Assembly (NCBI RefSeq): GCF_034008315.1
Contig: NZ_CP125377.1
Coordinates: forward strand, 6,264,501-6,328,500
Source: Pseudomonas sp. P8_241
GTDB taxonomy: Bacteria; Pseudomonadota; Gammaproteobacteria; Pseudomonadales; Pseudomonadaceae
Direction of reading: 5' to 3'
DNA: 64,000 nucleotides
Shown here: piece after piece, positions 46,779 to 55,602 of the stretch
Position numbering within the stretch: the stretch's first letter is position 1
How the letters are laid out: each line of letters opens with the position of its first letter
Notes under the pieces: generated by a model
What the model saw: only the letters and a program-made list of their open reading frames with translations
What the model was told of the DNA's origin: nothing
The model's database searches: none
Position numbers and translations under genes: made by a program

Positions 46779-46816
46779 AAACCCCGCTCGGCGCGATGCC
46801 GGGCGGGGCTTTTTTT
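46779..46816. terminator. Bidirectional terminator between lsfA and the first OprD-type gene
   Basis: ACCCCGCTCGGC pairs with GCCGGGCGGGG(C) around GCGAT, with a T7 run on the plus strand and A/T-rich sequence on the minus side. It serves the porin gene (stop at 46838) and any plus-strand transcript. Confidence 0.85.
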
Positions 46817-46837
46817 GTCTCGGTTATGCGAGCGCTA

Positions 46838-48184
46838 TTACAGCAGCGGGAGCGAGTAGCTGAGGATCAGGCGGTTTTCGTCCTGCGAACGGGTGTTCGG
46901 CAGGTCGGTGCGCCAGGTAGCGTTTTTCCACGCCAGACCCAGGTTCTTCAACGGGCCTTCCTGAACGACGTAGGCAACGCTCAGATCGCGTTCCCACTCG
47001 GAAGCACCGTTGGCTGCCTCGGCACCGCGAAGGTTCACGGTGTCGATGTTGTCGCCACGCAGGTAGACCAGACCCGCAGTCAGACCAGGGACGCCGACCT
47101 TGGCGAAGTCATACGCATAGCGTGCCTGCCAGGTGCGCTCGCCGGCACGGCCGAACTTCTGGATCTGCATATCGGTAATGGTGTAGTTCGACGAACCGTC
47201 ACCCTGGTTCAGCCAAGGGAAGTCACTGCTGCCGTTGCTGACCTGATAACCGCCACCGAAGGTGTGACCGGCAACGGAGTACAGGAACAGGCCGCTGTAC
47301 AGGTTGTTGTCGACTTTGCCTTTTCCGTTTGGCGCATTGTAATTGCCAGTGGTGTAGTACAGGGGATCGTGACCGTTGGCACCATCATCAGAGCTGTTGA
47401 AGTAACGCAGATCCGATTTCAAGACGCCCGGGCCGATAGCCCAGTTATGTACCAGCCCCAGGAAGTGTTGCTTGTAGAAGTCTTCCAGATTGCCGAAGTA
47501 GTACTGGGCAGTCAGGTCCTTGGTGAGCTTGTAGTCACCGCCGGCATAGATGAACTTGTTGCTGTCGCGGCCTGTAGCGGAACGGCTGTTTGCACCAGAG
47601 ATCGACAACTGTTCGTTGTTGCTCGAGTTACGACCCTTTACCTGTTCGATCTGACCGCCGATCAGCGTCAGGTCCTTGATGTCGTTCGATGTGATCTGGC
47701 CTCCCTGCCAGGTTTGCGGCAGCAAACGACCGTCGTTGGTCACGATCACCGGCAGCTTTGGCTGCAAGGTTCCCAACTTCAGCTCGGTCTGGGAAATCTT
47801 GGCCTTGGCCGTCAACCCCAGGCTGGAGAAGTCATCAACCGATTCGCCGTTGGACTTGCTTGGGAACACGGTGCCGCCGTACGAGTTGCCGCTCGCGCCG
47901 TTGGTGCCGCCGCCGGAATCGAGCTTGACGCCCAACAGGCCGATCGCATCCACACCAAATCCAACAGGGCCCTGGGTATAACCGGAGATAAAACGCAGAT
48001 CGAAGCCTTGGCCCCACTCTTCGTTCTTGTTCGGGACGTTGCCGGTGCCGTCACGGTAATCGGTGTTGATGTAGAAGTTGCGCAGCCCCAATGTTGCTTT
48101 GCTGTCTTCGATAAAACCGGCGGCGCCTGCTTGCTGCGCCAAAACCCCTGTGGCCACAGCCAGGGCCAAGGTGGATTTGTTCAT
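46838..48184 (-). CDS. OprD-family outer-membrane porin (copy 1)
   Basis: This 448-residue porin has a signal peptide ('MNKSTLALAVATGVLAQQAGAAG') and an 18-strand OprD-type barrel ('GFIEDSKATLGLRNFYINTDYRDG', 'GYTQGPVGFGVDAIGLLGVKLDSG', in segments). It ends 'LILSYSLPLL' with the C-terminal aromatic/Leu strand. OprD porins take up small anionic or basic solutes. Next to ssu/lsfA and tauA it may pass sulfonates or sulfate esters, but the substrate cannot be read from sequence. Its signal peptide nearly equals that of the next porin. Confidence 0.92.
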   Translation of the reverse strand: MNKSTLALAVATGVLAQQAGAAGFIEDSKATLGLRNFYINTDYRDGTGNVPNKNEEWGQGFDLRFISGYTQGPVGFGVDAIGLLGVKLDSGGGTNGASGNSYGGTVFPSKSNGESVDDFSSLGLTAKAKISQTELKLGTLQPKLPVIVTNDGRLLPQTWQGGQITSNDIKDLTLIGGQIEQVKGRNSSNNEQLSISGANSRSATGRDSNKFIYAGGDYKLTKDLTAQYYFGNLEDFYKQHFLGLVHNWAIGPGVLKSDLRYFNSSDDGANGHDPLYYTTGNYNAPNGKGKVDNNLYSGLFLYSVAGHTFGGGYQVSNGSSDFPWLNQGDGSSNYTITDMQIQKFGRAGERTWQARYAYDFAKVGVPGLTAGLVYLRGDNIDTVNLRGAEAANGASEWERDLSVAYVVQEGPLKNLGLAWKNATWRTDLPNTRSQDENRLILSYSLPLL

Positions 48185-48217
48185 GTTTCGCTCCTCGTTT
48201 CTAATTCTTCTGTTTCT

Positions 48218-48243
48218 GGTCCCGGATCTGATGCCCGGGATCC
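48218..48243 (-). other. Leader hairpin of the first OprD-type gene (covaries with 49960-49984)
   Basis: On the mRNA strand GG-A-TCCCGG, a 9-nt loop and CCGGGA-CC form an 8-bp stem with one bulged A, about 33 nt before the start codon. The paralogue has the same structure with TTTCGG/CCGAAA. Two compensating pair changes argue that the fold or dyad is kept by selection. Confidence 0.65.
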
Positions 48244-48550
48244 TAAACGCGTAATTTCGCGGCAAACCGTCTAAGCCGGTCGTTTGGCGGCCGCAGGATA
48301 CATTGCTATAAACCCAAAATGAATCGTTTGGTGTTTTTTAATATCTTTGTGGAATATGCCTTCCCGCGGCGGATCCGAGGTATCGGCGGCAGGCCAATTC
48401 CTGGAGGCGATCATTTGTCGAGGGATGTAGCTGCCAAATCCGAGGGTGTACAGCGACGGTCGGACGCGCTCACTGTAGGCGGGACAAATAAAAACTAAAA
48501 AGAATAAAAAATGATTAGGTTAAGCATTTATGGAATATAAAAAACAACGC
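48244..48550. other. Intergenic region between the two OprD-type genes
   Basis: The 410-bp gap holds the hairpin leader of copy 1, a candidate -10 (TATAGCAAT, minus strand, near 48303-48311) and two A/T-rich blocks near 48330-48355 and 48485-48550 containing TGGAATAT. No credible gene is seen. Confidence 0.5.
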
Positions 48551-48583
48551 AAAAAAAACCCCGCCAGTGGGCAGGGTCTTTTT
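48551..48583 (-). terminator. Rho-independent terminator of the second OprD-type gene
   Basis: On the minus strand ACCCTGCC pairs with GGCGGGGT around CACT and is followed by T8. It lies 12 bp after the stop codon. Confidence 0.9.
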
Positions 48584-48594
48584 CGAGCAGCTAC

Positions 48595-49923
48595 TTACAG
48601 GAAGCTGTAGGTGTAGTTGAAGATCAGGCGAGTCTGATCCTGGTCGGCGATGTCAATCTGGCTGCCACGGTAAACACCATTACGCAGCGTTACGCCAAAA
48701 CCTTTGAGCGCACCTTGCTGAATGGTGTAGTCAATACGCATGTCGCGCTCCCACTCGGACATATCGCTGCCAACACCGTTTCTGGCTTTGATGTTGTCGC
48801 CGTGCAGGTAGGCGATCGAAGTTTTCAGGCCCGGCACACCCAGTGCAGCGAAGTCATAGGAGTATTGGCCGAACGTGGTGTTCTCGCCGGCGCGGACGAA
48901 GCCGTTGATCATCGAATCGGTAAACAGGTAGAAACTGGCGCCACCGTTGGATTCGGGACGACCATTGCCATCCACTACGTTGCCCTGGTTCAGATAGACG
49001 AAACCACCATCATCGTTGACGCGCTGATGACCCAGCAGGAATGCGTTGCCACCCAGGGTGTAGGTGAACATGGCGCTCCAGGTCTTGTTATCGACCTCGC
49101 CCGGATTGCTGGCGTAACCACCGTTGTTGTTGAAAACGTAACCGATCTGGCCATTTTTGCCATCGGAGCCACTGTCAAAATAACGGATGTCCGTCTTGAA
49201 GGACTGGTTGGCATCGATCGGGAGGACGTGGATCAAGCCGAAGAAGTCCTGCTTGTAGTAGTCCTTCAGATTCGAATGGTAGTACTGCAGGGTCAGGTCT
49301 TTGGTGACCTTCCAGTCAGCGCCACCGTAATAGAACTTGTTGCTGTCCTGAGTACCGCCCGCCACGGCCAGGCCGGTGGAGTTCGAAGAGGCGCGACCCG
49401 CCGAGTGCTCCAGTTGGCCGAGGTTGAAGGTCACGTTGTCGATTTCCTTCGAGGTGATGGTGCCACCGTCAAAGGTTTGCGGCAGCAGACGGCTGTCGTT
49501 CGCGACCAGAATCGGCATGTTGGGCTGCAACGCTCCACCCAGGTGCGCTTCTGTCTTCGAGAAGCGTGCCTTGACGTTGGCAGCCGCACGGCTCCACTCG
49601 TCCACGGCCGAATGATCGGTGTCGCTTGGGAAGAAGGTGTTTGGGTCTGGGTGATGGCCTTTGCCACCGTCCAGGTGGATACCCAAAAGAGCCTGGGCGT
49701 CGATACCGAAACCGACTGGGCCCTGGGTGAACCCGGACAGATAATCGAACTTCAGGCCTTCACCGCTTTCGCGCTGATCCGCGCCGCCGTCCCGATTATC
49801 GTTGTTGAAATACATGGTGCGAGAACTGATGGAAGCCTTGCTGTCTTCGATGAAACCTGCGGCGCCTGCCTGCTGCGCCAAAACCCCTACGGCCACGGCG
49901 ATAGCCAAGGTGGACTTGTTCAT
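48595..49923 (-). CDS. OprD-family outer-membrane porin (copy 2)
   Basis: This 442-residue paralogue has signal peptide 'MNKSTLAIAVAVGVLAQQAGAAG' and start of barrel 'GFIEDSKASISSRTMYFNNDNRDGG' (in segments). 'SGFTQGPVGFGIDAQALLGIHLDGGKGHH', 'RLLPQTFDGGTITSKEIDNV' and the end 'RLIFNYTYSFL' match OprD porins. The paralogue pair differs mostly in surface loops (for example a His/Asp-rich loop here). Its GAGAGGAG ribosome site is strong. The role in sulfur-compound uptake is inferred from the neighbours only. Confidence 0.92.
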   Translation of the reverse strand: MNKSTLAIAVAVGVLAQQAGAAGFIEDSKASISSRTMYFNNDNRDGGADQRESGEGLKFDYLSGFTQGPVGFGIDAQALLGIHLDGGKGHHPDPNTFFPSDTDHSAVDEWSRAAANVKARFSKTEAHLGGALQPNMPILVANDSRLLPQTFDGGTITSKEIDNVTFNLGQLEHSAGRASSNSTGLAVAGGTQDSNKFYYGGADWKVTKDLTLQYYHSNLKDYYKQDFFGLIHVLPIDANQSFKTDIRYFDSGSDGKNGQIGYVFNNNGGYASNPGEVDNKTWSAMFTYTLGGNAFLLGHQRVNDDGGFVYLNQGNVVDGNGRPESNGGASFYLFTDSMINGFVRAGENTTFGQYSYDFAALGVPGLKTSIAYLHGDNIKARNGVGSDMSEWERDMRIDYTIQQGALKGFGVTLRNGVYRGSQIDIADQDQTRLIFNYTYSFL

Positions 49924-49959
49924 GGTGAAGCTCCTCTCGTTTCTAATTCTTGTATTCCT

Positions 49960-49984
49960 GGTTTCGGATCGATGCCCGAAATCC
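49960..49984 (-). other. Leader hairpin of the second OprD-type gene
   Basis: On the mRNA strand GG-A-TTTCGG, an 8-nt loop GCATCGAT and CCGAAA-CC form the same bulged stem as in copy 1, about 36 nt before the ATG. Flanking leader sequence (TTCTAATTCTTG-type) is also shared. Confidence 0.65.
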
Positions 49985-50286
49985 TAAGATGCGCGATTAG
50001 CGCCAGACCGTGACTCACAAGTCAATCGTAACCATGTGTGTCTACGACCATGGTCTAATCCCCCGATTTTTGGTCCATGCAGCGTCATGAGCTCGTCATG
50101 AACCTGAAAAGAAATAGGTGATTCTTTTCTAATACCATTTAGGCATTTAGCTCGCGGCCCACCATCGCCTTGATACAGCGTGGCCGTGCTCATAAGCTAA
50201 TTCCAAATTGGTATTTATTAGCTGTTTTTTAGATCGTTTAGCGTTGACGCAAATCGGAAATAATTCCTTTACCGAAAGGCGACCCC
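49985..50286. other. Divergent control region of the second OprD-type gene and tauA
   Basis: This A/T-richer stretch separates the two divergent genes. A possible tauA promoter TTGATA-N17-TAAGCT lies near 50171-50199. The dyad CCAAATTGG (about 50205) and ACCATTTAG/CTAATACC-type repeats lie between the genes. AAAGGCG precedes the tauA ATG. No gene is visible. Confidence 0.45.
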
Positions 50287-51276
50287 ATGACGATCAAGCG
50301 CGCACTATCCGGCTCATTTGTTACAGTTTGTGTATCGCTGGCCGTTTCTTTCTCAGCCCATGCGGCAAACCTCACCGTTGGCTATCAAACCGGCATCGAT
50401 CCCAGCAAGGTGCCTCAGGCGGACGGGCTCTATGAGAAGTCCATCGGTCAGCCGATCGACTGGCGACGTTTCAACAGCGGCCCGGAAGTGGTCACGGCCA
50501 TCGCTTCGGGGGACGTGCAGATCGGCAACCTGGGTTCAAGTCCGCTGGCGGCTGCCGCATCACGCAACTTGCCAATTGTCGCGTTCATCGTCTCGGCCCA
50601 GATCAATGCGGCCGAAGCGCTGGTGGTGCGCAATGGTAGCGGCATCAACAATCCGCAAGATCTGATCGGAAAGACCATTGCCACGCCGTTCGTTTCAACC
50701 TCCCACTACAGCCTGCTCGGCGCGCTGAAGCACTGGGGCCTGGATGCCTCGAAAGTCAAAGTGGTGAACCTGCAACCGGCAGAGATTGCAGCCGCCTGGA
50801 AGCGTGGCGACATTGATGGCGCGTTCGTCTGGTCGCCAGCCCTGGGAGAAATCCGCAAGACCGGCAAGACCCTGACCGACGCCGCGCAAGTGGGTCAATG
50901 GGGAGCACCGACGTTTGAGGTGTGGGTGGCGCGCAAGGATTACGCGGAGAAACACCCGGACGTCGTGGCCAAATTTGCCAAGGTCACCCTGGACTCCTTC
51001 GCCGACTATGCCGCGCATAAGGCCGACTGGACCGCCGACTCGGTGCCCGTGCAGAAAATCGCCAAATTGACCGGCGCCAATGCTGCCGATGTGCCGGAGT
51101 TGCTGGCCGGTTCTACATTCCCGGATGCCAAGGCGCAGCAAACCTCCGCGCTGCTGGAGGGCGGCACGGCCAAAGCGATTGGCGAGACGGCGAAATTCTT
51201 GAAGGAGCAAGGAAAGGTGGAGACAGTGCTGCTCGACTATTCGCCGTATGTCAGCGCGAAGTTCGTAACCGAGTAA
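50287..51276 (+). CDS. tauA: TauA-like periplasmic taurine/sulfonate-binding protein, orphan
   Basis: This 329-residue binding protein has signal peptide 'CVSLAVSFSAHAA'. 'LTVGYQTGIDPSKVPQADG', 'WRRFNSGPEVVTAIASGDVQIGNLGSSPLAAA', 'IVAFIVSAQINAAEALVV' and 'AAAWKRGDIDGAFVWSPALG' (in segments) are typical of TauA. The usual tauBCD genes are absent: the next feature is a REP pair and then argA in opposite orientation. It may work with SsuBC or with a tauBC copy elsewhere. Confidence 0.88.
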   Translation: MTIKRALSGSFVTVCVSLAVSFSAHAANLTVGYQTGIDPSKVPQADGLYEKSIGQPIDWRRFNSGPEVVTAIASGDVQIGNLGSSPLAAAASRNLPIVAFIVSAQINAAEALVVRNGSGINNPQDLIGKTIATPFVSTSHYSLLGALKHWGLDASKVKVVNLQPAEIAAAWKRGDIDGAFVWSPALGEIRKTGKTLTDAAQVGQWGAPTFEVWVARKDYAEKHPDVVAKFAKVTLDSFADYAAHKADWTADSVPVQKIAKLTGANAADVPELLAGSTFPDAKAQQTSALLEGGTAKAIGETAKFLKEQGKVETVLLDYSPYVSAKFVTE

Positions 51277-51299
51277 TTATTGCGGTTGCTTCGCAACCG

Positions 51300-51364
51300 A
51301 TCGCTGGCAAGCCAGCTCCTACAGGTCGGCGCAAATCATGTAGGAGCTGGCTTGCCAGCGATGG
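51300..51364. repeat. REP-type inverted pair
   Basis: Inverted ATCGCTGGCAAGCCAGCTCC and GGAGCTGGCTTGCCAGCGAT copies lie between the convergent tauA and argA. Confidence 0.88.
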
Positions 51365-51374
51365 GGCTATTCGG

Positions 51375-52673
51375 TCAAAGGGCTTTTTCAAAGATCTTCG
51401 AGTTACGCTGGTAGTTGTACAGCGACGCCCGTGCCGACGGCAGCCGGTCAACGCTGCTCGGCACAAATCCACGCTCGCGGAACCAGTGAGCGGTACGGGT
51501 AGTGAGGACGAACAAGGTTTTCAACCCCTGAGCCCGGGCACGAGTTTCAATACGTTCCAGCAATTCATCGCCGCGACCGCCATGGCGATACTCCGGGTTC
51601 ACTGCCAGGCACGCCAGCTCGCCGGTATCCGAATCGGCGATCTGATACAGCGCCGCACAGGCGATGATCATGCCTTCACGTTCGACCACGCTGAACTGCT
51701 CGATCTCGCGCTCCAGCACCTCGCGGGAACGGCGCACCAGGATGCCCTGTTCTTCCAGCGGACTGATCAAGTCCAGCAAGCCGCCGACGTCTTCGATGGC
51801 CGCCTCACGCACCACTTCGAATTGTTCCTGTGCCACCAGCGTGCCGCCGCCGTCACGGGTGAACAGCTCGGTCAGCAGTGCACCGTTTTCGGCGTAGCTG
51901 ACGATATGGCTGCGAGCCACACCACCACGGCAAGCTTCGGCAGCGGCATCCAGCAATTCGGCCTGATAGTTACTGCCAAGACGCTGCAGATGTGCCGGCA
52001 CCTGCTGCGGACGCAACTCGCGCACCAGACGCCCGTTTTCGTCGATCAAACCCAGTTCAGCGCCAAACAACAGCAGCTTGTCCGCCCCCAACTCGATGGC
52101 CGCGCGCGTGGCCACGTCTTCACAGGCCAGGTTGAAAATCTCACCGGTCGGCGAGTAGCCCAACGGCGACAGCAGCACGATGGAGCGCTCGTCCAGCAGA
52201 CGGTTGATGCCCTTGCGATCGACCCGGCGCACTTCGCCGGTGTGGTGGTAGTCGACGCCTTCGAGCACGCCGATCGGCCGTGCCGTCACCAGGTTGCCGC
52301 TGGCTACCCGCAGGCGCGAGCCCTGCATCGGCGACGAGGCCATGTCCATCGACAGGCGCGCTTCAATGGCGATGCGCAACTGGCCGACTGCGTCGATCAC
52401 GCACTCCAGGGTTGCTGCGTCGGTGATGCGCATGCCGTGGTGGTAATGCGGAGTCAGGCCTCGGGCCGCGAGGCGCGCTTCGATTTGCGGGCGGGAACCG
52501 TGAACCAGCACCAGACGCACACCCAGGCTGTGCAACAGCACCAGGTCGTGGACGATATTGCCGAAATTCGGATGCTCAACGCCGTCGCCGGGCAGCATGA
52601 CGACAAAGGTGCAATCGCGGTGGGCGTTGATGTAAGGCGAAGCGTGACGAAGCCAATTAACGTATTCGGGCAT
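51375..52673 (-). CDS. argA: N-acetylglutamate synthase
   Basis: This 432-residue first enzyme of arginine synthesis has an amino-acid-kinase-like regulatory domain in residues 1 to about 280 ('VVMLPGDGVEHPNFGNIVHDL', 'LVLVHGSRPQIEARLA') and a C-terminal GNAT acetyltransferase domain ('IACAALYQIADSDTGELACLAVNPEYRHGGRGDELLERIE', in segments). The start at 52673 ('MPEYVNWLRHASPYI') is the conserved one. It probably is feedback-controlled by arginine. It lies near argE, which completes the linear deacetylation step. Confidence 0.96.
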   Translation of the reverse strand: MPEYVNWLRHASPYINAHRDCTFVVMLPGDGVEHPNFGNIVHDLVLLHSLGVRLVLVHGSRPQIEARLAARGLTPHYHHGMRITDAATLECVIDAVGQLRIAIEARLSMDMASSPMQGSRLRVASGNLVTARPIGVLEGVDYHHTGEVRRVDRKGINRLLDERSIVLLSPLGYSPTGEIFNLACEDVATRAAIELGADKLLLFGAELGLIDENGRLVRELRPQQVPAHLQRLGSNYQAELLDAAAEACRGGVARSHIVSYAENGALLTELFTRDGGGTLVAQEQFEVVREAAIEDVGGLLDLISPLEEQGILVRRSREVLEREIEQFSVVEREGMIIACAALYQIADSDTGELACLAVNPEYRHGGRGDELLERIETRARAQGLKTLFVLTTRTAHWFRERGFVPSSVDRLPSARASLYNYQRNSKIFEKAL

Positions 52674-52824
52674 GAACCTGGGCCTGTAATAAATAGCAGC
52701 CGAAAAAAGGGCGAAACTGAAAAAAAGCACAGCGGGCTGATGGTTATCGTCGGAACAGGCTTGGCGACACGCGCGCTCTCCTCATGAATACGGGTTCGAA
52801 CATCGGCAATTTATACATGAAACC

Positions 52825-52912
52825 TGTAGGAGCCGGCTTGCTGGGGATGCAAGCGCTGCGGTCCATCAGATGAACCGCGTCATTGTTCATCGCCAGCAAG
52901 CCGGCTCCTACA
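52825..52912. repeat. REP-type inverted pair overlapping the argE stop codon
   Basis: Inverted CTGTAGGAGCCGGCTTGCTG copies. The right copy supplies the TAG stop codon of argE (52908-52910), so repeat and gene end coincide. Confidence 0.85.
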
Positions 52913-54074
52913 GGTCGTGTTGCGTTTGGGCCGGTGTCAGGCAGTAATGTTCGATCAGTTGACGTAATAGATGCACCGTAGGCTGCAAACGTGACATTTC
53001 GAGGTATTCCCCCGGTTGATGCGCACAGGCGATATCACCCGGGCCCAGTACCAGCGTTTCGCAGCCAAGACGCTGAAGATAAGGCGCTTCGGTGCCGAAC
53101 GCCACTGCTTCAGCGCTGTGGCCGGTGAGCTTTTCGGCGATTCGCACCAGTTCCGCGTCCTCGACCTGCTCGAAGGACGGCACTTCGGGGAACAGCGGCG
53201 CGTAGGTGATCTTCACCTGATGCCGCTCGGCAACCGGCTTGAGTTTCTGCAGGATCTCGGCACGCAAGACTTTGGGGTCCATGCCGGGCAGCGGACGCAA
53301 ATCGAACTCCAGCGAACACTGGCCGCAGATGCGATTGGGATTGTCGCCACCATGGATGCAGCCGAAATTCATCGTGGGTGTCGGCACGCCAAATTGTGGA
53401 TTGCGAAACTCACGCTGCCACAACAGGCGCAGGCCACGCAGCTCACCGATGGCATCGTGCATGGCTTCCAGGGCGCTGTGACCAAGGCGCGGGTCAGACG
53501 AATGACCGCTCTGCCCGAGGATGTCGATACGTTCCATCATGATGCCTTTGTGCATGCGAATCGGCTTGAGCCCGGTCGGCTCGCCGATCACCGCGGCACG
53601 CCCCAGTGGCCGTCCCGCTGCCGCCAACGCGCGGGCGCCGGACATCGAGCTTTCTTCATCGCAGGTGGCGAGGATCAGCAGCGGTTGCTTGAACGGCTGG
53701 TCGAGCAGTGGCTTGACGGCTTCGATGGCCAAGGCGAAAAAGCCTTTCATGTCACAACTGCCCAAGCCAACCCAGCGACCGTCGACTTCGGTCAGTTTCA
53801 ACGGATCGGTCTGCCACAGTGCGCCATCGAACGGCACTGTGTCACTGTGACCGGCCAGCACCAGCCCGCCGGGACCTGAACCAAAACTGGCCAGCAGATT
53901 GAATTTGCCGGGGCTGACTTGCTGGATGTCACAGGCAAAACCCAGGTCGCCAAGCCACGCAGCCAGCAGGTCGATCACATGGCGGTTGGTCTGATCGAGG
54001 CTCGCCTGAGTGCAGCTGACAGACGGTGCGGCGATCAGTGCAGCGAACTGATCTTTCATGGACGGCAAAGGCAT
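52908..54074 (-). CDS. argE: Acetylornithine deacetylase
   Basis: This 388-residue M20-family zinc hydrolase has 'LVLAGHSDTVPFDG' (first metal His/Asp), 'GSCDMKGFFALAIEAV', 'LILATCDEESSMSGARAL' (catalytic Glu pair), 'IGEPTGLKPIRMHKG' and a late 'AHQPGEYLE' His. It removes acetate from N-acetylornithine. The start at 54074 ('MPLPSMKDQFAALI') is preferred; four more codons are open. The C-terminus 'HDL' and stop fall inside a REP copy, suggesting the repeat landed on the gene end. Confidence 0.93.
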   Translation of the reverse strand: MPLPSMKDQFAALIAAPSVSCTQASLDQTNRHVIDLLAAWLGDLGFACDIQQVSPGKFNLLASFGSGPGGLVLAGHSDTVPFDGALWQTDPLKLTEVDGRWVGLGSCDMKGFFALAIEAVKPLLDQPFKQPLLILATCDEESSMSGARALAAAGRPLGRAAVIGEPTGLKPIRMHKGIMMERIDILGQSGHSSDPRLGHSALEAMHDAIGELRGLRLLWQREFRNPQFGVPTPTMNFGCIHGGDNPNRICGQCSLEFDLRPLPGMDPKVLRAEILQKLKPVAERHQVKITYAPLFPEVPSFEQVEDAELVRIAEKLTGHSAEAVAFGTEAPYLQRLGCETLVLGPGDIACAHQPGEYLEMSRLQPTVHLLRQLIEHYCLTPAQTQHDL

Positions 54075-54229
54075 CGCAGACTCCAACCCCCGAATTGAAG
54101 TCCATCATAGAACCATCTGGCGACAGGAATAAACCGTTGCGCGGCGTAGGCAGGTTGAGTCCTGTACACTGCACGACCTTGGCAGCCACATATTCCCCGG
54201 CTGCGCTCCCGATCCTGGATTTTCCGGCC

Positions 54230-55597
54230 ATGCAGAAAGAAACCGAAATCAAACTCCGCGTCAGCCGCGAAACCCTCGCCGCCCTGCGCGAGCACCCGTT
54301 ACTGAAAAAACGCAACAAAAGTGGCTGGGAACGCCGTGAGTTGATGAATCAGTACTTCGACACGCCTGAGCGCGATCTGGCCCAGGCCAAAGTCGCCCTG
54401 CGCCTGCGCAAGGATGGCGAAGAAGTCATTCAGACCCTCAAGACCCGTGGCCAGAGCATTGCCGGTCTATCGGTTCGTAACGAGTACGACTGGAACCTGC
54501 CCAAAGCAAAGCTCGACCTGAAGAAACTCGACGGCGAATGCTGGCCCGAGGAACTGGCCGAACTGGACAAGAAAACCCTGAAGCCGATCTTCACCACCGA
54601 TTTCGTCCGTGAGCGCGCCGAAATCGCCTGGGGCCGCGGCAAGACCAAAGTGGTCATCGAAGCCGCGCTGGACCTGGGCCACGTGGTGGTCGGCAAGCAG
54701 AAAGAAGAAATCTGCGAGCTGGAACTGGAACTGCGCGAAGGCGAGCCGGCAGCCCTGCTGGAACTGGCTGCCGAGCTGGCTGAAAAACTGGCGCTGATGC
54801 CATGCGACATCAGCAAGGCCGAGCGCGGCTATCGCCTGTATGACGCCCACAGTTACTCGTTGAGCCTGCCGGCGCCGCAGATCACCGCCGAAACGCAGTT
54901 GGACGACGCTTTTTCTGCGCTGAGCTGGCATTTGCTGAGCAGCAGCCAGCGTTTGGCCGAACAATATCGCTTCAATGGTCACTGGCGCCTGCTGCAGGAT
55001 TGGGTCGAGTGCCTCGCTGAAATGCGTGCGCTGATCAGCAGCCTCGGCCAGGCCGCTCCGCGTCAATCGACCCACGACCTGCGCGTCGCGCTCGACGCGT
55101 TGCTGGAAGACTGGCGCCCGCTGGTTCAGGCCGGCCTGGACGATGAAGACGTGCGCAAAGCCGCGCCTGAGCAGTTCCTCGAAGAACTGGAAGACCCGCG
55201 CTGGGGCCTGTTCTCTCTGACCACATCGCGCTGGTTGCTGGCCCGCACCTGGGCTGCCGACCGCAACACCCGTGGCAATCGCCAGGGTGCTGCGCAACTG
55301 GGCAGTTGGTTGCCGCGCCTATTGGGCGAGGAAGCCACTTCGTTGCAATTGCAGCGTTATCAGCAACAGCCGGAAGACCTGGCCGAGCAATTGCCGCGTA
55401 TCGAACGCATCCAGGTGTGGCTGCACCATGCGCGCAACGTGCTGGAGGTCCCGGAAATGGATCGCCTGTATGGCGAGCTGAACAAGCTGGCGCAACTGGC
55501 CAACGAATCGATCACCGACGAAGTCCTCGATGCGCGCAAGCAGCAGGCGATTGCGGTGTATCAGAACCGCGCGTGGAAAATGCTGTTGCGCATGTAA
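54230..55597 (+). CDS. CYTH-CHAD domain protein (inorganic triphosphatase/polyphosphate-associated)
   Basis: This 455-residue protein has an N-terminal CYTH domain in about residues 1-200 with the signature ExExK ('KETEIKLRV') and tunnel residues in 'LRLRKDG', 'TLKTRG' and 'CELELELREG'. A helical CHAD domain (about 230-455) with conserved His ('STHDLRVALDALLEDWRPLV', 'WLHHARNVLE') follows. It resembles YgiF triphosphatases; CHAD domains bind polyphosphate. The start at 54230 places ExExK at the N-terminus. It is divergent from argE. Confidence 0.92.
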   Translation: MQKETEIKLRVSRETLAALREHPLLKKRNKSGWERRELMNQYFDTPERDLAQAKVALRLRKDGEEVIQTLKTRGQSIAGLSVRNEYDWNLPKAKLDLKKLDGECWPEELAELDKKTLKPIFTTDFVRERAEIAWGRGKTKVVIEAALDLGHVVVGKQKEEICELELELREGEPAALLELAAELAEKLALMPCDISKAERGYRLYDAHSYSLSLPAPQITAETQLDDAFSALSWHLLSSSQRLAEQYRFNGHWRLLQDWVECLAEMRALISSLGQAAPRQSTHDLRVALDALLEDWRPLVQAGLDDEDVRKAAPEQFLEELEDPRWGLFSLTTSRWLLARTWAADRNTRGNRQGAAQLGSWLPRLLGEEATSLQLQRYQQQPEDLAEQLPRIERIQVWLHHARNVLEVPEMDRLYGELNKLAQLANESITDEVLDARKQQAIAVYQNRAWKMLLRM

Positions 55598-55602
55598 TAC
55601 CG

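Noticed and set aside
46668..46859. A 63-codon plus-strand frame between lsfA and the first porin gene
   Set aside because: It runs through two hairpins and a terminator, has no ribosome site and a random Arg/Ser-rich composition.
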